Shown here one piece after another: positions 43,080 through 52,181 of a stretch of DNA of 64,000 nt. The position numbers and the translations under genes were made by a program. The stretch covers positions 62,001-126,000 of the forward strand of contig CAWKGV010000008.1 in the NCBI GenBank assembly GCA_963849305.1, read 5' to 3'. This DNA comes from CAWKGV01 sp963849305 (lineage in GTDB: Bacteria > Pseudomonadota > Alphaproteobacteria > Acetobacterales > Acetobacteraceae). A model generated the notes under the pieces. That model saw nothing but the letters and a program-made list of their open reading frames with translations, ran no database searches and had not been told where the DNA came from. How positions within the stretch are numbered: the stretch's first letter is position 1; each line of letters begins with the position of its first letter.

Positions 43080-43778
43080 TCACACCTTGGCCGGCTGGGG
43101 TGGCGCGGCGTGCGGGATGCGATTGCCAAGCCGCTGCTTCAGCTTCGCTAGCTCTTCCTGCACGGACGATTCCGCCTCCATCTCGGCGAACTCCTCGGTC
43201 AACGGCTTCTGCCGCCCGATCTCGTAGGCTTCCACCTTGCCCTCCGCCTCGTCCAGCGCGCGCTCGACCTGCTCGAAGCGGGCAAAGGCGTCGGTGATCC
43301 GCTCGTCGTACAGCTTGGCGCGGAGCTTGATGCGGCTGGCGGCGCTTTTATGGCGCGCGACGATCGCGCGCTGGCGCACCCGCGCGTCGTTCAGCTTGGC
43401 CTGAAGCTTGCCGATGTCCTCATTCTGCCGGTTCAGCGCCTCGACGATTTGGGCGAGCTGCTGCTCGCTTTCCCTGAGCGTTTGAGCGACGCGGGCCTTC
43501 GCCTGGAGAGCGCCCTTGGCGAGATCGTCCCGCCCCTTGGTGACCGCCAGCTCGGCCTTGCGCTCCCATTCCTCCTCATCGCGCCGTAGCGACGCCACGC
43601 GCCGCTCCAGCTCCTTCCGCTCGGCGATCAGGCGCACGGTGGAGGAGCGGACCTCGACCAGCGTGTCTTCCATCTCCTGGATGATCAGCCGGATTATTTT
43701 TTCCGGATTCTCGGCGCGGGCCAAGATGCCGTTGATGTTGGAGTTCACGATGTCGGTCAGGCGCGAGAAGATGCCCAT
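43080..43778 (-). CDS. pspA: Phage-shock protein A (ESCRT-III/PspA/IM30 family)
   Basis: 232 residues, almost entirely coiled coil. The start MGIFSRLTDIVNSNINGILA with RAENPEKIIRLIIQEMEDTL is classic PspA, and the end is RLGNRIPHAAPPQPAKV. It binds PspF when the membrane is sound, and stressed membranes to limit proton leakage. ATG 43778 is chosen from homology to the MGIF start. A sigma-54 promoter lies about 50 bp upstream, and pspB-pspC follow in the operon. Confidence 0.95.
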   Translation of the reverse strand: MGIFSRLTDIVNSNINGILARAENPEKIIRLIIQEMEDTLVEVRSSTVRLIAERKELERRVASLRRDEEEWERKAELAVTKGRDDLAKGALQAKARVAQTLRESEQQLAQIVEALNRQNEDIGKLQAKLNDARVRQRAIVARHKSAASRIKLRAKLYDERITDAFARFEQVERALDEAEGKVEAYEIGRQKPLTEEFAEMEAESSVQEELAKLKQRLGNRIPHAAPPQPAKV

Positions 43779-43826
43779 GGGTTTTGCCGTCCCCTGTTCG
43801 ATGCGAGCCACATCGCGAACCACATC

Positions 43827-43842
43827 AGCAGGAACCATGCCA
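43827..43842 (-). promoter_or_regulatory. Sigma-54 (-24/-12) promoter of the psp operon
   Basis: On the minus strand TGGCATGGTTCCTGCT matches the sigma-54 consensus TGGCACG-N4-TTGC closely, with GG and GC ten bases apart as required. Transcription would start near 43816, about 38 bp before the pspA ATG (43778). The divergent gene encodes the matching enhancer-binding activator PspF. I could not identify its upstream binding sites. Confidence 0.7.
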
Positions 43843-43953
43843 CCAAGCATGTCTCGGTAAACCACTGATATATCAAAGCATCTTAACTGGATTGCATCGC
43901 TGCGCATCCGCCGGTAGCCATGTACGCCGAAAACCGGCAAAATCTCCCAAGTT

Positions 43954-44985
43954 ATGGCGATACCCGTTGACCTCGCCGGGGGAGTGCCGACGCCGATCGG
44001 CGAAAGTCCAGCTTTCCAGGATATGCTCGCCCATGTCTCGCGCCTGGCGCCGCTCGACCGGCCGGTGCTGGTGGTGGGCGAGCGCGGCACCGGCAAGGAG
44101 CTGATCGCCAGCCGGCTGAACTATCTTTCGGCCCGCTGGGACCGTCCGTTCGTGAAGCTGAATTGCGCCGCGCTGGCCGAAACCTTGCTCGATTCCGAGC
44201 TGTTCGGCCATGAGGCCGGCGCCTTCACCGGGGCCGTACGCCGTCGCCCGGGCCGCTTCGAGTTGGCCGACGAGGGAACGCTATTCCTCGATGAGATCGC
44301 CAGCGCATCGCTTGCCGTACAGGAGAAAATACTTCGGGTGATTGAGTACGGGACCTTCGAGCGAATCGGCGGCAATGGGACGCTCGCGGTGGATGTGCGC
44401 GTGATTGCCGCGACCAACGCGGACTTGCCGTTGCTGGCGGAGACGGGCCGGTTCCGGGCCGACCTGCTCGACCGGCTTGCCTTCGAGGTCGTGACCCTGC
44501 CGCCACTTCGTGCCAGGAAGGAGGACATTCCGTTGCTCGCGGAGCACTTCGCCCGGCGCATGACCGCCGAACTCAAACGAGGCTACTTCCCAGGCTTCGC
44601 ACCGGCGGCGATGCGCCTTTTGCTGGCCCATGACTGGCCCGGGAATGTGCGCGAGCTACGCAACTCGGTGGAACGAAGCGTTTGCGCGATGGGCCGTGGC
44701 GATCACCCGCTGGAGGACATCAAGCTGGACCCGTTCGCTTCGCCCTGGCGGCCGGGGGAGCCTCCAATCGCGCGATCGCCCGCGCCGGAGCGCGTTCCCC
44801 GCGCTCCCGAGGAAAGCTTCCGCGCCGCCGTTCGCTCATACGAGGCGCGGCTTCTGGCCGAGGCGCTGGAGCAGGCGCGCTTCAATCAGCGGCGCGCGGC
44901 AGCCCGGTTGGGCCTCACTTATGACCAGTTTCGCCATCACCTGAAGACCCACGGTTTGCTGCGCGCGCGCCCGGCGGCCGACTGA
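43954..44985 (+). CDS. pspF: Sigma-54 enhancer-binding activator PspF
   Basis: 343 residues without an N-terminal receiver domain, as in PspF. The AAA+ domain has Walker A GERGTGKE (42-49), the sigma-54 contact loop GAFTGA (89-94), Walker B TLFLDEIASASLAVQEKIL and the arginine-finger region (RVIAATNADLP). The C-terminal Fis-type helix-turn-helix (RRAAARLGLTYDQFRHHLKT) is intact. It activates the pspA operon and is inhibited by PspA. It is transcribed divergently from pspA with about 175 bp between the starts. Confidence 0.95.
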   Translation: MAIPVDLAGGVPTPIGESPAFQDMLAHVSRLAPLDRPVLVVGERGTGKELIASRLNYLSARWDRPFVKLNCAALAETLLDSELFGHEAGAFTGAVRRRPGRFELADEGTLFLDEIASASLAVQEKILRVIEYGTFERIGGNGTLAVDVRVIAATNADLPLLAETGRFRADLLDRLAFEVVTLPPLRARKEDIPLLAEHFARRMTAELKRGYFPGFAPAAMRLLLAHDWPGNVRELRNSVERSVCAMGRGDHPLEDIKLDPFASPWRPGEPPIARSPAPERVPRAPEESFRAAVRSYEARLLAEALEQARFNQRRAAARLGLTYDQFRHHLKTHGLLRARPAAD

Positions 44986-45092
44986 CCCGAGCACCCGACT
45001 TTCGTCGTACTTGTGCCGCCGTCCCAAGCGGGGAGAACGTTCGCCCGCGTGAAAGCGGGAAATGTCGCAGAGAAGGACTGTAGCCTCGTCGT

Positions 45093-45287
45093 GAGAGAAT
45101 CCTGATCGCTGGCTGTCCAGGTGCCGGTAAGTCGAGCTTGGCGAGGCAACTCGCCGCGATTACCGACCTGCCGATCGTACACCTGGACCGCCATCATTGG
45201 CGGCCCGGTTGGCAGGAGCCGGAAGAAGCCACCTGGCGGGCCGAGATCGCCGCGCTCATGGCCCAGCCAAGGCGGCGGTACGAATGA
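45093..45287 (+). pseudogene. N-terminal fragment of a P-loop (adenylate kinase-like) ATPase
   Basis: In one frame from about 45093: RILIAGCPGAGKSSLARQLA, AITDLPIVHLDRHHWRPGWQ and EPEEATWRAEIAALMAQP, then RRRYE and a stop. This is the Walker A and early part of the AAA-family/FlaR-like small kinases (usually about 180 residues). No start codon lies between the upstream in-frame TAG and the match, and the whole LID and C-terminal half are missing. It is a dead relic joined to an HTH remnant. Confidence 0.72.
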
Positions 45288-45469
45288 GTCAGCCGGTGTT
45301 TGCCCGGCTGCTCGGCGTTGACAAGTCGGCCGTGGCACAATGGGAGCGCGGCATAAAGCGGCCTTCCGGCCCTGCGGCGCGGCTGCTCGAGGTGCTCGAT
45401 CCGGAGCGAGACGACAGTCCTGTCATCCCTGTCATCCGGGTTTGGCGAGAGCTGTCGGCAGGCAGCTGA
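45284..45469 (+). pseudogene. C-terminal fragment of an XRE-type HTH antitoxin
   Basis: MSQPVFARLLGVDKSAVAQW followed by ERGIKRPSGPAARLLEVLD is the C-terminal helix-turn-helix half of HigA/NadS-like antitoxins, which normally have about 40 more residues before it. The ATG overlaps the stop of the kinase fragment (ATGA), but probably as a deletion junction. No higB-like toxin is beside it. Its final 20 residues are not conserved. Confidence 0.6.
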
Positions 45470-45727
45470 GCTACCTCCCAGGCCCGGATGTAATCCGGCC
45501 ATTGCCAGCGGCGGAAGGTGGGTTTGGAGCGAATGCTCGGCTTGGGTGATCGCCGCCGCTGCACCGACGTTGGACGGGACCGTTTCTGGAATTTACACCC
45601 TCGTCGCTCTGTGCTGATATGCTGTAAAGCGGGTGCATTAAACCCCCGGCAAAATACGCGGCGGCTGGCGCCGGCGCGAAACAAGTGCCACGCCCGTAAC
45701 GGCCGGCACGAACAGTGGGAGGACGGG
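45470..45727. other. Intergenic region before the MBL-fold gene
   Basis: No gene is supported in this 258-bp stretch. A long open frame continues 5' from the MBL-fold gene, but it is out of character with the signal peptide found at MKSRFK. Nothing else stands out. Confidence 0.5.
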
Positions 45728-46633
45728 ATGAAGTCGCGCTTCAAAAATCTATTGCTGGGACTGGCGGCCGCCGCTTGCGCGTCGTTCGGCTGGTCCTTTG
45801 CCGTGCGCGCGGAATCGCCGCCGGGCATGAGGCTCTACGTGTTCTCGTCAGGCTGGCTAGATATCGACAAGTCCGCGCTGCAGACCGGGGCCGCCCCCGG
45901 CAAGATCATGATCCCGGTCGCGTTCTTCGTCATCCACCACCCCAAGGGGAACGTGATGTTCGATACCGGGAACAACGACCGGGTGATCACCGATCCGAGC
46001 TACTGGGGCCCGAACGCGGCGATGCTGGACAAGCCGGAGAGCCGCAGCCCGGACGTCTCCACGATCAAGCAGCTTGAAAAGATCGGGATGAAACCGTCCG
46101 ACATCAACTACGTCGTCGTCGGCCACATGCATCTCGACCACGCCGGCAACATCTCGCGGTTCCCGACTGCGACCCTGGTGTATCAGCGCGACGAGATCAT
46201 CAACGCGCTGTGGCCGAAGCCGGGCTACGCCGGACCATATGTTCCGGGCGACTTGCTGCCGCTGCGCGCCGAGGTCGGCGCACCGATGCCGTTCCGGCAG
46301 AAGGCGATCGAGCTGAACGGGGATCTGGACCTGTTCGGCGACGGCAGCATCTATATCAAGCGCCAGGTCGGGCACACTCCTGGAAGCGAGATGATGATTG
46401 TCCGCCTGCCGAAGGCCGGCACGGTCATCCTGACCAGCGACGAATGCTACCTCATGGAAAACCTGCAGAAGAACCTGCTGCCGAGCGTCGGCCTCGCCTA
46501 CGACCCGTCCAGCATGTTGCAGGGCTACGAGTGGATCAAGGAGCGGATGGACACCGAGCACGCCGACGTCATCTTCGCGCACGACCCGGAAGTGTTCAAA
46601 GCCCACAAGCACGCCCCGGAGTTCTACGACTAA
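45728..46633 (+). CDS. Exported MBL-fold hydrolase, N-acyl-homoserine-lactonase-like
   Basis: 301 residues. The signal peptide MKSRFKNLLLGLAAAACASF ends near VRAES. The metallo-beta-lactamase fold then has HPKGNVMFDTGNND, the zinc motif GHMHLDHAGN, a later His in RQVGHTPGSEMMI and SDECYLM. This pattern matches the AttM/AiiA-type lactonase family, which opens acyl-homoserine lactones and quenches quorum sensing. A periplasmic form is plausible. GGGAGGACGGG precedes the ATG. Substrate is inferred from family only. Confidence 0.85.
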   Translation: MKSRFKNLLLGLAAAACASFGWSFAVRAESPPGMRLYVFSSGWLDIDKSALQTGAAPGKIMIPVAFFVIHHPKGNVMFDTGNNDRVITDPSYWGPNAAMLDKPESRSPDVSTIKQLEKIGMKPSDINYVVVGHMHLDHAGNISRFPTATLVYQRDEIINALWPKPGYAGPYVPGDLLPLRAEVGAPMPFRQKAIELNGDLDLFGDGSIYIKRQVGHTPGSEMMIVRLPKAGTVILTSDECYLMENLQKNLLPSVGLAYDPSSMLQGYEWIKERMDTEHADVIFAHDPEVFKAHKHAPEFYD

Positions 46634-46707
46634 GCTCGATCCGGCTTACGTGAACAGCTTGGCGCGCGGCTCTCGGCCGCGCGCCGCCTTCTTTGGACTT
46701 GGTTTTC

Positions 46708-47655
46708 ATGCCGCATCCGGAAATTGTTGCCGTTGAGCGGCTGGTCAAGCGCTATGGCGCGCAGCTCGCGGTGAACGGCGTTTCCTTCGCCATCCGCGAG
46801 GGCGAAATCATCGGCCTGCTCGGCCCAAACGGATCGGGCAAAAGCACCATCCTGCGCATCCTGACCGGCTATCTGCCGCCAACTTCCGGCTCGGTGCGGA
46901 TCGAGGGGCTGGATGCGGCGGAGGACTCGCTCGCCGTCCGCAGCCGCGTCGGCTACGTGCCGGAGGACGCGCCGCTCTATGACTGGATGCGCGTCAGCGA
47001 GTTCCTGGCCTTCATGGCCGAGATCAAGGGCGTGCGCTCGGTCTACGCGGCGGTCGGCGCGGCGTGCCGGCGGCTGCGTCTGGAGCCGGTGATGCGGATG
47101 CCGATCGGGAAACTCTCGCGCGGCTATCGCCAGCGCGTCGCAATCGCGCAAGCGCTGGTGAACGATCCGCCAATCCTGATTCTGGACGAGCCCACCAACG
47201 CGCTGGACGCCTATCAGGTGATCGCCGTGCGCGAGCTGATCCGCGGCATGGCGGGCGAGCGCACCGTGATCGTCGCCTCGCACGTGCTCACCGAAATAGA
47301 GAGAGTGGCCACGCGCGTCATGATCCTGCGCGACGGGGAGCTGCTGACCGCGGATGCGCTCGCCGAGGCCGGCGGTGCGCCGCGGTTCCGCGTCACGATC
47401 GAAGCGCCTCCCGCGGCGGTGCTGCCGGTGCTGCGGAACATAGCCGGCGTGACTGCCGCCGCGGTGGACGCCGATGCGGGTGGGCACGGTGCCTACGTGG
47501 TCGAGACCGCCAGGCCCGGCATGGGCGAGAATCTGGCCCGGGCCGTGGTGGGCGCCGGCTTCGGCCTCGCCGGGCTGGTGGAGGAGAAGCCCGACCTCGA
47601 GCGCATCTTCCTCGACCTGACGCGGCGGCGGGCGGTGGAGGCGATGGCGGCATGA
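46708..47655 (+). CDS. ABC transporter ATPase (GldA-like)
   Basis: 315 residues. Walker A GPNGSGKST, signature KLSRGYRQRVAIAQALVNDP, Walker B LILDEPTNAL and the H-loop IVASHVLTEIE are intact; the last 90 residues are a variable accessory domain. With the next three genes it forms the GldA-GldF-GldG-DUF4340 cassette known from gliding bacteria and widely conserved in non-gliding proteobacteria, where its cargo is unknown. The stop overlaps the permease start. Confidence 0.9.
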   Translation: MPHPEIVAVERLVKRYGAQLAVNGVSFAIREGEIIGLLGPNGSGKSTILRILTGYLPPTSGSVRIEGLDAAEDSLAVRSRVGYVPEDAPLYDWMRVSEFLAFMAEIKGVRSVYAAVGAACRRLRLEPVMRMPIGKLSRGYRQRVAIAQALVNDPPILILDEPTNALDAYQVIAVRELIRGMAGERTVIVASHVLTEIERVATRVMILRDGELLTADALAEAGGAPRFRVTIEAPPAAVLPVLRNIAGVTAAAVDADAGGHGAYVVETARPGMGENLARAVVGAGFGLAGLVEEKPDLERIFLDLTRRRAVEAMAA

Positions 47656-48353
47656 GAACCTTCGTCGCGCTGCTCAAGAAGGAAGAGATGGCGCTGTTCA
47701 CCTCGCCCATGGCCTACGTGGTTGTGGCGGTGTTCCTGATCGTCATGGGCTACACCTTCACGCTCACGTTATTCATGAGTCACTCGCCCACGCTGTTGCA
47801 CATCTTCTTCCAGATTTATGTGCTGTTCCTGCTGACCGTGCCGATCATCACCATGCGCCTGGTGGCGGAGGAGCGCCGGCTGCGCACCATAGAGGTGCTG
47901 CTGACCTCGCCGGTCACCGAGGTCGCGGTGGTGATGGCGAAATTTCTCGCTAGCATGACCCTGGTGCTGGTCATGCTAGGGCTTTCGCTCGCCTATGCGG
48001 TGACGCTGGCGGTGTTCGGCTCGCCGGACTGGGGACCGATCTACAGCGGCTATATCGGGCTGCTCCTGCTCGGCGCGGCGCTGGTGTCCGTTGGCCTGCT
48101 CACCTCCAGCTTGGTCAGCAATCAGATGATTGCGGCGCTGATCTCGCTCAGCCTGTTCCTGCTGCTCTGGATCATCGACGAGTTCGGCTGGCTGCTCCCG
48201 GATCCATTCAACGCGCTGGCGGTGAACCTATCGCTGCTGGTGCATTTCCGCCCGTTCGCCACCGGCTCGGTCTTCCTTTCCGACATCGGCTTTTTCGTAA
48301 GCGTAGCCTTGCTCGGGCTGCTGTTCAGCGTCCGCGCACTGGCGTGGCGCTGA
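47652..48353 (+). CDS. ABC-2 permease (GldF-like)
   Basis: 233 residues, six membrane helices of ABC-2 type. Visible segments are SPMAYVVVAVFLIVMGYTFT, IFFQIYVLFLLTVPIITMRL, the motif EERRLRTIEVLLTSPVTEVA and ALISLSLFLLLWIIDEFGWL. It pairs with the ATPase just upstream (ATGA overlap) and the GldG protein 13 bp downstream. Confidence 0.9.
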   Translation: MRTFVALLKKEEMALFTSPMAYVVVAVFLIVMGYTFTLTLFMSHSPTLLHIFFQIYVLFLLTVPIITMRLVAEERRLRTIEVLLTSPVTEVAVVMAKFLASMTLVLVMLGLSLAYAVTLAVFGSPDWGPIYSGYIGLLLLGAALVSVGLLTSSLVSNQMIAALISLSLFLLLWIIDEFGWLLPDPFNALAVNLSLLVHFRPFATGSVFLSDIGFFVSVALLGLLFSVRALAWR

Positions 48354-48366
48354 GGAGTTCCCCTCG

Positions 48367-49954
48367 GTGTTTCGATCCCCCCGCATTTGGTTCGAGGCGG
48401 TTCTGTTCGGGCTCGCGCTCGGCTTCGCCAGCGCAGCCGTCACCTACGCCTCCGACGACACCACGGCCAACATCTGTTACTTCGGCGCCTGGACAGCGGC
48501 GCTGTTCCTGCTGTTCTCGCTCGCGCTGAGGCTGCCGATCCAGGGCCGCGGCCGGTACGCCAAACTCGGTACGGCGGCGTTGGTCGTTGCCGCCCCGGCG
48601 ACCGGGCTGCTCGGCAATGTCGCGCTCTATCGCCACGACGTGCATTTCGATGCCACGGCCGAGGGGCGGTACACCGCGCCGCCTCAGCTCATCAAGATTG
48701 CGCGCCATCTCGGCCATGACGTAACCGTTACGTATTTCTACAACACCCAGGACGGTGACGCGAACTCGAGCGAAGGACGTGCTGGCCGCTGTCGCCCATC
48801 GCTATCCAAAGCTGCGCGTGCGCTCGCTCGATCTCGACAAAGAGATCGTCGCCGCGCGAGAGCTTGGCGTGCGGATGTACAATTCCGCCGTGGTGCAGTT
48901 CGCGGAGCGCCGTACCGAGGTCGATAATACCGTCGATCTCCGCGACATCGCCTTTGCCATCCAGCGGGTCCTGAAAAGCGGAACGCCAGTCGTCTGCTTC
49001 GTCACCGGTCACGGCGAGACTTACAATCCGCAGAGCCATGTCCATCTCGGCCACCGCGAGGTGATGGGCGGGGATGGGGCGACCACGATCCAGGCCGGCG
49101 GTACCGGCGTGGACCGCCTCAGGATGGCGATTGAGGCAATCGGCTACTCCGATCGCGCACTAACCACCGCGGCCATCACCGCGGTGCCCGCGGATTGCGC
49201 GCTGGTCGCGGATCTTGGCCCGCGCGACGCCTATTCGCCGGCCGAGGTGAAGCTGCTTCGGGACTATGCCGCGGGCGGCGGGCGGCTGTTGCTGATGTAC
49301 GACCCCGAGTTCCCGGTCTTGCCGGAGTTGCAAGCCATGTTCGGCGATCTCGGCGTGCAGGTCGGCGACGGCTCGGTGCTGGACCCAGTGAACCATGCCG
49401 GAACCGAAGCCGACAAGGTCGCGGTGCCGTATTATCCGCCGCATCCGATCACCGACGATATCGCGATGACGGTGTTCCCCGCTCCACGGCCGCTGCGATT
49501 GCTCAAGCGCCTGCCGAACATCGAGGCCACCGAGCTGATCCAGACCAGTTCGGACAGCTACGTGCAGCAGGGTGGCAGCACCCTCGCCACGCTCGCCGCC
49601 ACCCGGGTCGGCGCGCTCCCGGCCGCCGCGCACGGCCCGAAGACGCTCGCCCTGGCAATGGAGGGGATGTGGCCGGGCGGCGAACCGAAACCGTTCCGGC
49701 TCGTGCTGGTCGGCAGCGCCGGCTTCGCCACCAACGGCTTCTTCCCCTATGTCTCCAATGGCGATCTCGCGGTTTCGATGGTGCGCTGGTTGGCGGGCGA
49801 TTTGAGCACGCCGAAACTGCGGCCGATCACCTATAGCCTGCCGGAGATCCAGCTGACCGCGCAGCAGATGCGCGCCACCTTCGTGGTGTTGGAGATCCTG
49901 TTGCCGCTTTCCGTCATTCTGCTGGGCGTTTTGGTGTGGCGACGTCGGCGGTAA
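48367..49954 (+). CDS. GldG-like ABC-associated protein, one-base frameshift
   Basis: From GTG 48367, two membrane helices (LFGLALGFASAAVTYASD, FLLFSLALRL) and YNTQDGDANS are read; one extra base near 48769 shifts the frame, and the body (KDVLAAVAHRYPKLRVRSLD, VVCFVTGHGETYNPQSHVHL) continues to a C-terminal helix at 49954. Removing A48769 reads DANSAKDVLAAV. The corrected product is about 528 residues and covers the DUF4350/GldG ABC_transp_aux periplasmic domain. It is the auxiliary subunit of the GldAF transporter. Its stop lies inside the next gene. Confidence 0.82.
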
Positions 49955-50994
49955 GCGGCCGCCTGGCAAAGCTCGCGGGCTTCGCCGCGGCGGCGATGAT
50001 GCTGGCCGTGCTGGGCGGGATCTCGTTCACCGGCCGCTGGCCCACGGATGCGATGCTGGAGCACCTCACCGGCGACGGCATCATCGCGCTGCCGGCTGAG
50101 CAGGTGGTCCATATCGACATTATTGCGAGCGGCAAGACGGTGCGGCTCGACCATGCGGGCGGCAGCTGGGCCGTCGGCGGCACGACGCTCGATCCCGACA
50201 TCGCCAAGCACATCGACACGGCGATTCGCTTCCTTAACAACTCCAGCCCGAGGCGCAGCCTGCAACCAGGGGAATACGATGCCGCCAAAATCGCCGAATT
50301 CCGGCTTGACCCGCCGAAGCTGCTGGTGAGCCTCGTCGCGCGCGACGGCAAGACCAGCAGCATCGCGTTCGGCGAGCCGACGCCGGCCGAGAATTCGCAG
50401 TTCGTGCATCTGCTTGGCCAGCCGACGATAACGCTGTTGTCGCGCTATGTGGGCGTGGAATGGCAGATGGCGCTGGATTTGGCCGAGCGCGTCCCCGCCG
50501 CGGCGGTAAACGGCGAGGCGCGGCCGAAGCTGCTGTTCCTGCCAATGTCGTTCGCGACCATCTGGGCGGTGGAGATCGAGCAGAACGGCGCGCTGACCCG
50601 CTATGAACGCGACCCGGCGGGCGACTGGTTCCATCATCTCCCGGGCCATGTGCACAAGCCCGGCGGCTTCGTACATAAGGCCGATCCGTCCATCGCGCCG
50701 TTGCTGGCGGCCGAGTTCGCCGCCCTTGAACGCGCCTCGGTCGAAGCCGTGGTGGCGAAACATCCGGACGAGGCGACCCTGGCCGCCGACGGGCTGGGGC
50801 ATCCTTCCGCCATCATGATGATGTACGCGCGTGATTCACTCGGTGCGGTGGCAAGAGTGGAATTCGGCAACCCAACTCCGGACGGGTTCGGCCGCTATGC
50901 CCGGGTGCGCGAGACCGACAATCTGGTCAGCGTGCCGCGCTACATCGCGGCGCATCTCGATCGCCTGCTGCAACTCGCGGGGGTGCGCTCGTGA
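49936..50994 (+). CDS. DUF4340 domain protein of the Gld-type transporter cassette
   Basis: 352 residues. After a short hydrophobic segment (LAGFAAAAMMLAVLGGISF) lies a largely beta periplasmic region typical of DUF4340: VVHIDIIASGKTVRLDHAGG, NNSSPRRSLQPGEYDAAKIA and GRYARVRETDNLVSVPRYIA. DUF4340 proteins accompany gldFG genes in many genomes. The GTG start overlaps gldG by 19 bp and the stop overlaps the next start by 4 bp. Confidence 0.82.
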   Translation: MATSAVSGRLAKLAGFAAAAMMLAVLGGISFTGRWPTDAMLEHLTGDGIIALPAEQVVHIDIIASGKTVRLDHAGGSWAVGGTTLDPDIAKHIDTAIRFLNNSSPRRSLQPGEYDAAKIAEFRLDPPKLLVSLVARDGKTSSIAFGEPTPAENSQFVHLLGQPTITLLSRYVGVEWQMALDLAERVPAAAVNGEARPKLLFLPMSFATIWAVEIEQNGALTRYERDPAGDWFHHLPGHVHKPGGFVHKADPSIAPLLAAEFAALERASVEAVVAKHPDEATLAADGLGHPSAIMMMYARDSLGAVARVEFGNPTPDGFGRYARVRETDNLVSVPRYIAAHLDRLLQLAGVRS

Positions 50995-52181
50995 TGCGGT
51001 TCGGCGGTTCCACGCGGGCGCCGACCGCGCTCGCGGCTCTCCTCGTGCTCTGTGCGATGTGCATTTGCTGCGCGGCGGTGGCCCATCAGATCAATCTCAC
51101 CAGCGCCCGAATCGTGCTCGGTCCTGACCGCACGGTGGATGTCGACGTTGCGCTGAAGGGTAGCGACGTCGACCGCGCGATCGGCACCCACGTGTTCGAC
51201 TCCCAAACGGGTCTGGTGCGCGCCGACGCGCTCGCCAATGCATCCGGCTCGGTGGCGGCGTATGTGCGCGCGCACGCCGTCGTGCTGGGCGATGGCGACG
51301 TGACCTGCCGCGCCGGCCCGGCCAGCGTCGCCCCTGACCAGGATGGTGTCGCGGTGCGCACGCGCTGGTCCTGCGCGGACGTCCCGGGTCGGCTGCGGTA
51401 TCGCTCGACGGTGCTGCTCGATGTCGCGTCGGACGCCAAGCAGGTCGTGCTGATCGGCAGCGCTGCCAACCCCGCGCAGGATTTGCTCGACGCCAGCCGA
51501 ACCGAGCTGTCGCTGACCGAAGCGGTGCCCGGCTTGTCCAAGGTGATCGGCCGATACGTCGTCGCCGGAATGGCGCACATCCTCACCGGCTACGATCATA
51601 TCTGCTTCCTGATCGCGATCATCCTCTGGGCCCGGAAGCTGTGGCCAGTGGTGAAGATTGTCACCGCCTTCACGATAGCCCACTCCATCACGCTGTCGCT
51701 GGCGGCGCTGGACATTGTGCGCGTGCCGAGTGCAATTACCGAGCCTGCGATCGCGGCCACCATCATTTATGTGGGGGTGGAGAACTTCCTCTCCCGCGAC
51801 GTGCCGCAGCGGTGGCGGGACACGTTTTTGTTCGGCTTCGTCCACGGCTTCGGCTTCGCCAGCGCGCTGCAGGAGTTCGGCTTGCCGCGCGGGGCGCTGA
51901 TCCCGGCACTTGGCGCATTCAATCTGGGCGTGGAGATCGGGCAGATCGCCATCGTCTCGCTCGCCTTGCCGCTGTTGCTCGGGCTCGATCAGATTTTCGC
52001 CGCGACTCGCGCCTGCTTTGCTGGGGGGCTTGCGGTGCAGCCTGTGGGCGTGCTTACGCTCCGAATCTCGGCCGAACGCCCGGCTGCTGTGGTCTATTCG
52101 GTATCTGCGATCATCATCGCCTTCGGGAGTTATTGGTTCCTCGGGCGGACGGTGCTGGATCTGCCACTACTCGGTTCATAA
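50991..52181 (+). CDS. HupE/UreJ-2 family membrane protein
   Basis: 396 residues. A signal-like helix (ALAALLVLCAMCICCAAV) precedes a beta-rich extracytoplasmic domain of about 170 residues and then six or so membrane helices. The family motif is AGMAHILTGYDHICFLIAII; further conserved parts are FTIAHSITLSLAALD and FGFVHGFGFASALQE. Relatives are annotated as nickel/cobalt or hydrogenase accessory transporters, but no metalloenzyme is nearby. It closes the gld-like operon with a 4-bp overlap. Confidence 0.82.
   Translation: MMRFGGSTRAPTALAALLVLCAMCICCAAVAHQINLTSARIVLGPDRTVDVDVALKGSDVDRAIGTHVFDSQTGLVRADALANASGSVAAYVRAHAVVLGDGDVTCRAGPASVAPDQDGVAVRTRWSCADVPGRLRYRSTVLLDVASDAKQVVLIGSAANPAQDLLDASRTELSLTEAVPGLSKVIGRYVVAGMAHILTGYDHICFLIAIILWARKLWPVVKIVTAFTIAHSITLSLAALDIVRVPSAITEPAIAATIIYVGVENFLSRDVPQRWRDTFLFGFVHGFGFASALQEFGLPRGALIPALGAFNLGVEIGQIAIVSLALPLLLGLDQIFAATRACFAGGLAVQPVGVLTLRISAERPAAVVYSVSAIIIAFGSYWFLGRTVLDLPLLGS

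Noticed and set aside
44986..45092. Possible small RNA after pspF
   Set aside because: No promoter, terminator or conserved structure could be supported.
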